A DNA stretch of 64,000 nucleotides from Luscinia megarhynchos. Taxonomy: Eukaryota > Chordata > Aves > Passeriformes > Turdidae. Numbering within the stretch: the first letter of the stretch is position 1; each line of letters starts with the position of its first letter. The stretch lies in the NCBI GenBank assembly GCA_034336665.1, contig CM067568.1, positions 16,153,983-16,217,982 of the forward strand. The letters run 5' to 3'. A program made the translations under genes and the position numbers. A model generated the notes under the pieces. The model saw only the letters and a program-made list of their open reading frames with translations, did no database searches and was not told the DNA's origin. Below, one piece after another: positions 39,901-48,900 of this stretch.

Positions 39901-42900
39901 TGTTTCTTAATAAAATTCCACAAAGGCAAATTTATGGCTGATCTGATTTTCATACAAATTCCCCTTCTTTTCACTTGATTAAAAATATCTACTCATCACA
40001 TATGCTGAAAACCTGACAAAGAAATGCAGCTCCCTGACAGATTAAGCCCTAATTTCTTTTCTCCCTGTATTTTTATGGTGCTTATTTTGCATTCTTACAG
40101 TTTGTCCTTTGTTCATGTTGAGGGTCACTGATTTTAAGCAGGTCTCGGTGTCGGTCAGGCCACACTTGCGTAGTTCTGCCAGGATGGTAAATTTGTCACC
40201 TTTACAGTCCTGAAAAAAAAAAGTCCAGTTATTTCACAGGAGACTAATTACAGAAGTTTCCCTATGCAATTTTCTCTCAGCTCTGAAAAAGTATTTTTTT
40301 TTCTGGAGAACATACAAACTCTAGTGAATTCTAGAGCTTCTTTGGCTGAACACTCAATTTTGCCCTATTTGAATTAGAAATCTAGAATCTGGATTTTATT
40401 GATTATATCCATATGGATATCAAGATGGAGTTCCATATGCATATCTGGTGGTTTTATTCATGACAACTTCTAATGTTTGATTCAATTCTACTGTAACTCT
40501 CATCCTTCTGTAGCTGGTATCAATGCTAGACTAAAAGTTCAGATAAAACATGTTTCAAATGACAGGTAACACACAACATTTCATTTCCTTTTACTGAATT
40601 GTGCAGATGGGGAAAAAAGAAAGCAAACAACAAACATAAAAAGCCTCTAAAAGATCAAAACATTTCACCTACATGTCTATAATTAAATATTTTAATTATA
40701 ATTAATTTCCAAATTTTCTACTTCTTTTGAGTTGCTTTTAGATGTTTAAAATTTTTTAAAAGCTAAATAAAATGCATCAATTGACTTGAAGTGTTTTTCT
40801 GCATTTAAGCTCCACAGAAATGAAAAAAAGTCTGTTTTATAATCTCCTTTTTTTTTTTTTTTTTTAAAGATCAGTTACTGTAATATTTAGAATTGTACCA
40901 TTTGGCCAAATACCATATAATAGAGTAACATGGCAAAAATTATGCAACTTTGTAAGAAATCTGGATTGGTTGTACTGAAAGTTGCACACTAAGCAAATTC
41001 TTAAAAAGACAGTGCTCTTCAATTACTATCTCACAGAACTGGAAATTTTCCAGTGAGCTCCAACACTGTTGAAGACATCCTAATAATTAACTGATGGTTG
41101 TCACTGAAATGGCAGCGTAGCAAATGTGTGGCTAAGTGGCAGAGAATGTAATGTCTGAGCTAAGTTTCAGAAGTGTTGATGGAGATCATGTTTTCTTTCT
41201 ATAAATCTACAAGGTTTATGACCTGGAATTACCCTCAGAGTCCCACCTTAGAGAGGACATAAGTGCAGTCTCCGTGGTGATCATAGTTCTTCTTATCATA
41301 TGTGGAAATGTGGGAACCTCCCACTACAGAGCACGTTCCTGGGCATGACTTGTCTTGGCAGCTCCACTGGCCTCCATTACAGGTACTGGAAGAATAAAGT
41401 CAGGTGAAATAGTAGCAGGGGTCCAGAATAAGAGGACATGCAGTGCTGTTAGGTGCAGCTGCTTTGCTGTTGCTTTTCCCTTCAAGCTGTGGTTTGACAC
41501 ACGGGTTTAAGAGTTTCCAAAATGCAGTGAGCTTGTGATGCAATTATTAAAATCAATTACTCTGGTAACCATTAACTCCTTGCTTATCTAATTGCTTTCC
41601 TTCTTTGGATAGGTGAACTCTCCAGAACAGGTTTTGGATAAATAATTGCGTGGATTTCTTCGGGTAACATAAAGCACAATGACAAGTTAAAATATCTTCT
41701 GGGTTTGTTTTTTGTTTTTGTAATACAAATGTATCATAAACTAATAAATAAGAAAGGGTAACTCCACATCTGCTCCTGATGCAGACAGTGTCTATTTTCA
41801 AAGCTGATGTAGTAGAATACAGGTAAAGGATTAATTGTGAAATTGAGCTTGTATTGTGTCATCCCTTGCTTTCTCCAGAGAAAATAAATATTTGCAAATA
41901 CATTAATGACTACAGCTTCATTCCCCTTAGGGAATTCCAAATGTTTGAACAAAATAAACAAAAAGGAAGCATTTTAATTGACTGGTGAGAAATCTAAACA
42001 TTTTAAATCCTTGCTTTGATCACCATGAGATAGAGTGCAAAGCTAGTTACAGCTGTTGCTAAATAAAACTAATAACATTCTTTAGGGGTGCTTTGGAAAT
42101 GCAATGGTCAGTTAAATACACAATCAATTACCAATGATGCAATTGCATGTAATAAACAATTAAACCCATTAAATATATGAGAGGAAATAGTGAACTATAA
42201 AAGTAACAAAGGTTACCAGGTCTGGCATGGCTCTGAAAAAGAAGATCCTGTAGCATAGGTTTTGCCATTGTAAATACAGGAGCACTCGTGCTGGGGAATG
42301 CAGCCAGAATTGTTGATGTCATCAAATACAGTCCCTAGATTAAAAAACAGACAAAACCTTGGTCAGTTAAAGAAGCATTTCCTATACACCATTTTATTTG
42401 TTACAAATCTTAAATATTTTCTTAGCAAGAGACCTGCAGTTGTGAGTGGACAGCAGGACTATGTCAGTTTGCTGAGTGAAGGGTTCAACCTTTGTATTCC
42501 TAAATTCCACCTGCTCTGAAAGAGGGACTTGTAGCACAGATGGCTGGTTGCAAGATGTGTTTGCTGCTCTTTTTTCTTGCTTTCTGAATATTGTACATGT
42601 ATTAGCAATAATTCAGACATCTTTGCTCAGCTGGCACGTGACAAATGCTAGACACTTGCAGCTATGAAAAATACAACTATATGAGGTTTAAATCCCATGG
42701 AACCTACCCACATCCTACAGGTAAGCTCTTGTTCTTTGAGCTCAGACATGTGAGTACTTAAGGACTTGCCTGGGGGGCAGAAACAGCCATCAATACAGTG
42801 TTCTTCACAAAACACAGATCGTTCAGGATTCGTGCATGTATCAGCACAGGGGGAGTTGCATTCCTGGTACTGCATGTTGTAGGGACACGTCTTAGCTGAA

Positions 42901-45900
42901 ATTTAAAGTAAAAGATTTTTCTTTGCAGTCAAAAGTATTTCTAGTTCACTACACATGTAAATATTTATATCCATTTAAGTTTTTCAGCTAGGTATAAAAA
43001 CCACACCAAACTTCAAAGTGACCACTAGCTCTCAAAATTTGCAAATTTAACCATCTAGATCCCTATTTTACAGCTGAGATGTGCATTCCATCACTCTGGT
43101 GCTGAACTGGCTCAATGGGGACAGCAAGGTAATGACCTCAGAGAGCCAGCCAGGTCTGTTTCTGCTGAAGGCTCCCTTCCCTATGAACACCTGTGCTGCT
43201 AGTGAAATGTAAGACTTAGATTCCTAAAGCTTTAGTATATTTGCATTTTGAGATACCATCAGAAGGACAAATAACACCTCATGGGCTTTTGTTCTGGATA
43301 AAATGCTGGTGACATTATCAACAGCTACCCACCATAATCAAATATATGTTTAAATCAATACAAACTTATCACTATCAAGCAAGAGGAAATAAATAGGTGA
43401 TTAGCCAGTCATACACCTGTGAAGATCCAATCAGTTAATTCAGAACAACAAATGCTGTAGCCACCATGAGGAAAGGAAAGAGGAATACCAGAAAGCAAGT
43501 AAGAATTCCTTATTCTTCCTTCTTGTTTCTGCTTTATTTGCTTCCTTCAATGTACCCAGTTCCTTAAATTGCACTCTGACTCTCATTAGAGTACCCATGT
43601 TAGTTTTGGTAGTGTTTAATTCAGTTTGCATTAAAATCCTTATCTCTTTTGCTGAAGCCTTCATGCTGGAAAGTAAACATCAGAATTTTCTAAAGAATTC
43701 AATCTTGAACCCCCTGTAACTCCTCCTGCATCCTCAGCATTGTTTGAGAGCTTGTTGTTTGTTAGTTTACTGAGCACGAAGTGAGGTTGTCTCCAGTGAC
43801 ACTCACGGCACAGTTTTGAAGTTCTCCAGTCCAGGGGCTGCCCACCAGCATGAGCACACTGCCGGGAGTACTCAGCAAAGGTGTCACAGATGCACGAGCT
43901 GTTTTCAGATTCTGCAGAGCGGCACAGGTCATCTTGGCAAGCCTTAATGTAATCTTTAACATCAACTAGCTCATTGCACTCTGCAAATGCAGAGCTGGTC
44001 AGTGTCTTCTCGCATATGTTATCCTTTGGAGGAAAAAAATACACAAGTCTCAGTAAACAGAAAGAAGTTGGGGGGGTTGGTATTGTTATTTTGTGCAATT
44101 ATTATGTAACAGAATCTTCTAACCCTATTGAAGTTGTTGCCTGAGGGCTTTTCCTATTGGTGTATATGAAATTGTAGAAGGGAACAGATAAATTTGAAAA
44201 AAAAAAAAATAAAAAAAAAAGGATAGTCAAAAGATCCTTACAAGATTATCAGGGCAGGTGTATGTCGGGATAGTAGTGGAGTCATCACAGTGTTCTGTTG
44301 GCCCATCCATTTTCTGCATATTTCCAAATTGCAAGGCTGTCATCTTAATATCTGTAGAAAAGAAGTTTAATAATGGAGATCAGAGGTTTTTGTTCAAACC
44401 AACCGTGTGTTATCTTTTTTTTTCTCTCAAGAATTTGGGTCAAGACTGGCCAAGACATTTAGCTCCCTTAACCTTTAAATGTGATCATCACCCCTTCCAA
44501 AGGAAGCACTACATCACTGCCTCAGTTTACTTCGTACAGCTCCCTGGAAAAAGTAAAGAATGGAAAATAATTCTCAGCCTATTACATCTAGACACACACT
44601 AAGATATTTCACAGAAAAATAACAAACTCTTTTCAGATTATTTTGAGCCCATACAGGGCAGAGAATAAAATATCTAAATGGGAATTTGGACAATGGAGAC
44701 TATTGTAAGACAAGGTTTAGGAAAATGATCAAGCTGGGAATAGTTAAAAAGACAAGATCTTACAAAGATTATGCAAATCAGCAGGGAAATGTGGGTATAC
44801 TGATTTTGAGACAAGAATGAAACAAGAAATGTACTGTCTAGAAAATATAATTGCCTTTTGTTTTATTGAATATATTTCTGTATTTATTTATCTTATTAGT
44901 GAAAATCTGCTCATTTTTATGGAGTTACCTGATTAGTTTTACCAGCATGGTGTACAACAGTGGCATGCAAGAGATATGCAATCAGTTGTTAGCACCAGTA
45001 TTATATTTACACTCAAAGTAATAACTTACATATCTGATCTCTCTACTACACATTTTTAAATAGACATTGAATCATATCTTATGGGTAAACCATTTAACAG
45101 GATGGGAAAGAGGACTGTAGATAATGTCAGAGCCTGTTGGAGATCCCATAAACCATTTATTTTTTACATTTAAAATACTTACTGTTTGAAACAAACTCGT
45201 TGTATATGGGAAAGCCATTAAAGTCACCACAAAGTCCACAAGTCTGATTGGCATATTTCTCATTCAATTCCAGCTAAAATGATGAATAGTAAATTGATAG
45301 AAGTTAGTGTAAATATTCTAAAGTATATTCAAGACCAGAGAAAGCACTTTCACCTGCTGTCTCTTAGTATTTCTTGTCAGATCTGTGGAATTTTATTTAG
45401 CAACTTAATTCAAACAGGAAGGATAGAATAAAGAGCTTAGATTTGATTGCAGAGTCCAAGCAATTGATACTATTGACACAGACTTCAGATTTCACTGTAC
45501 TATCTATACTGTTCTCAGCCACTTTCTATTGATTCTCCAGGAAGAAAATCAAATCCACAGAAAAAAACATGAAGGCATAGAGGAGTGAAATTCTGCTTAA
45601 AAAATATATGAAGAGGTAATTAGGGCCTATCATAATATCAACAGATAATGATATAATGCAAGTGATTTTTAATCCTGTTTTAAGCAGATGCCTGCTATCC
45701 ACTAGGTATAAATCCTTGTAATTTTCTTTAGGACTACTTGGATATAAGCCTATCTTTACTAAGAAAGAATTGCCCAACAGTATGAGATAAGAAGGGAGTA
45801 GCAACCCCCTAAACAGGTAGGGACAGGCCTAATCAAAGATCAGCTCTGTTCTCTGAAGCAGTAGACAGGTCCAGGAGCAGTTCTTACCAGGATGCTGTCC

Positions 45901-48900
45901 TTTTCATTCCACAATAACACAACACCGATTTTGCTGCCAACTTTCACATAAATGCTGCTCTTCTCTATCGTAATGCCAGACTGACTGTATGGCAGTTGAA
46001 CTCTGGGAAAAGGCAGAAAGAATGCTGCTTAAATTCTGATCCAAATGTTTTGTAAGAAGAAGGGAAAGTCTTGTGGTATCCACCATCTGTAGGGATTCTA
46101 AAATAGTGTATTTTCAGGAAAGAAAAGCAATTACAAAATAAGATGGTCCAACATTCTCAAATATGGATCTAAATTTGGATCCAGCTTCTCAGAACATTTC
46201 ATCCGAATTTTATTTTTGAGGCAATCCTTAAGGGAAGAATTTATTTTCTGCAACAGGAATTAATAGCATTTTATTTATTTAATGAATGAATTTACCTGTT
46301 GCCATTGACCATGACTGCATCCTTGGTTAGTTCTGCCACGACACCTTCCAGTTTCATGGTGATGCGGTTGATTGTTGGAATGCTCGCCACCACCTCACGC
46401 CTAATCTGGATGTTGAAGTCCTCATAGGGAGCGTTGCAGTGGGAGGCAAAAACGTAATTACAGAGCCCAGGGAAGGTGAATATGTCCCCGTCGAAGGTCT
46501 TGAAGTGGAAGTTGCCCCAAGTGCTGCACACACGGCCATTGTGAGCAGGATTAGCAGCTGTGAATTAAAACTGCTGTTAAAGAATGGCTTCAAATCCCCA
46601 GCCTTCACATGAAGGAAATCAACTTGTCCAAATCTTCATTTTCTCACTAAATGTTTCTTGCCTGCCTACCTCCATTTCTAACCACTATGCAGCTGTGTAT
46701 TCATTCATCACTCATATCTGTTACTCATATATCCCTACAAATGGTTATAGTTATGTTCAGCTAAAGCTTAATTAGTCACCTTCATTGCAGCTAAAACAAC
46801 AGTTTAAGATTATTTTTAATCACCATGTTTCTCCACTGAAGTATCCATGACTTCCTTTTTCAGTACCTCTCCACATTTTTATGAAAGCCTCCTGTCTATA
46901 CCCCCTAAAACTGAACACTTACTGAATACTTTTTTCCTTTACTTACGTGTTATTGCTAGATTTGTCAGCAGTGGTGGGATGATGTTCAAATTAGCTGAAA
47001 TCCTGATAGAAGCTAGAAAAAAAAAGAAATCAAAAACTAGTATAACAATACCTACATTTGCATGTAGGATAGACCCAGGAAGGACTAGACAGTTAATATG
47101 CCAGACCCAAGTAAACAATGTTAAGCCTGTTTTATTTTATACAGGTTAAAAGTACATACTAAAATTTGAACTCAGGATATTCAAATTGCTTTCAGCTGTG
47201 ATGATCTGCATTTTTTACATGTTATCTTTGACCTTTTATGAAACTGTGCTGCATTAGGATGTTGGAATTCTTCAGAGACATGGAACAATACAAAGGGCTA
47301 AGCTGTACTTAATTAGCCTCTTACTGCTACAAAAGCATAGTTGCCTTCTCATTACACCTCCTCGAAGGAGGAAATAAAAACCTTAAATCATTACATGGCA
47401 AAAGTCAGCAAGGATGGGTTGCCATGTTGATTTCCCAACGTTAGCCACTGATTTCACAGCAGGTCAAAGTGGTCTCACTTCCTTTTTTTAAAAGGAATCA
47501 AGCACCACTTTTATATGTACATATTCATGCAAATATGCATACAACCTCTACAAACACATCTGTTTTCTTAGTTACCTGTGATTACACAAATATAACTATA
47601 CTGTGTAATGCGTGTGTGTACTTAGTAACTGATGTCTAGTAAATATATTATTATTCTTAGAGACAGATGTTAATGCACATTTCTTTTCATTTAGCACTGC
47701 TGACAATATGGTAAGGACTGCTTTTTAAAAACATTTTTATTATTCAGTATGGATATACCAAATAAATACAAATATAGAATATAAATAAATGTACCATTTT
47801 GTTTTCGTAGAAGACCCCCAGAGAGCTGACTTCCAATTTGGATTCCAATCTGACCTCCTGCAAAAAAAATTGTGAAAAGCATATTAAGGGTAATATCTTG
47901 TACCTGATCTTTTAAAGCAAAGCATTTAGCTAAGATCAAAGGGCCCAGACACAACTCTGTAAAACAAAGGGGAAAGTCTTCTTTTTCACATCAGAGAAAA
48001 TAAAACAGGCTCCTCCAAAAAGCTAAAATAAATTAAAGAAAGAGACATTCTATTATAAGTGCACAAAGTTTGTAATCTAAATAACATATATATATATCTG
48101 CTTTCTTTTTTTTCTCTCAAAACTCGCTGCAAGAGATCCTAATGACTGCATAACAGCCCTTATTTCACTGCTGCACTAGATCTCAGTAATATGTGAAACA
48201 ATACAGGAGGAATTCACAAAATGCAGGTGAGTCATTTATTGAGATTGCTGTGTAGAAGCTAGGTTATAGGAAAAGGCATGGAAGTGGTTAAAAGAGTCAA
48301 GGGAGTTCAACTTTGATCCATTAATGGCTGCAGATATTTATGACAGTATCTTTAGTGTCTAAGCATAAGGCCTTTTCTCAGGGAGCAGAGGGAAAGCCTC
48401 AGCCAGGGATCTAGATTTGCTTTACAGCTGGCTACAAGAAGGTACCTCTGAGGGACAGTACAAGGGCCATAGCCTGAGCAGTAACCCAGAATTACCCTGA
48501 TGAACCAGGTTTCCTGTTCTACCCATCTACTCACTCAAAGATTGCTCAAACTCACATCTTCTCTGCAGAAAACCTTAAGCATCATTCTGTAAAGCTATTT
48601 GACCAAGGGCTCTTGCTACAACATCTGAAGCAAAGACTTTTGAGAGATGACAAATACTCTCTTGAGTGTTTTGATTCCTAGAAAAAGACTGACCCTTACC
48701 CTCTTGGGTTGACATTCTAGGGTCTTGGATTTTATAAGTAAATATATAAGACATTTCTTGTAAAAGTTTAAGAGTTACAACTTTGTTTTGTGAAGGACTG
48801 GATGCAGTTAGGATGTGGTAACTTGGCTTGAAACATATTGACTAATAGGTAACTTTAACCTGCCAAGTCTAAATCCTCACAGGATTTAAGTGATGAAATG

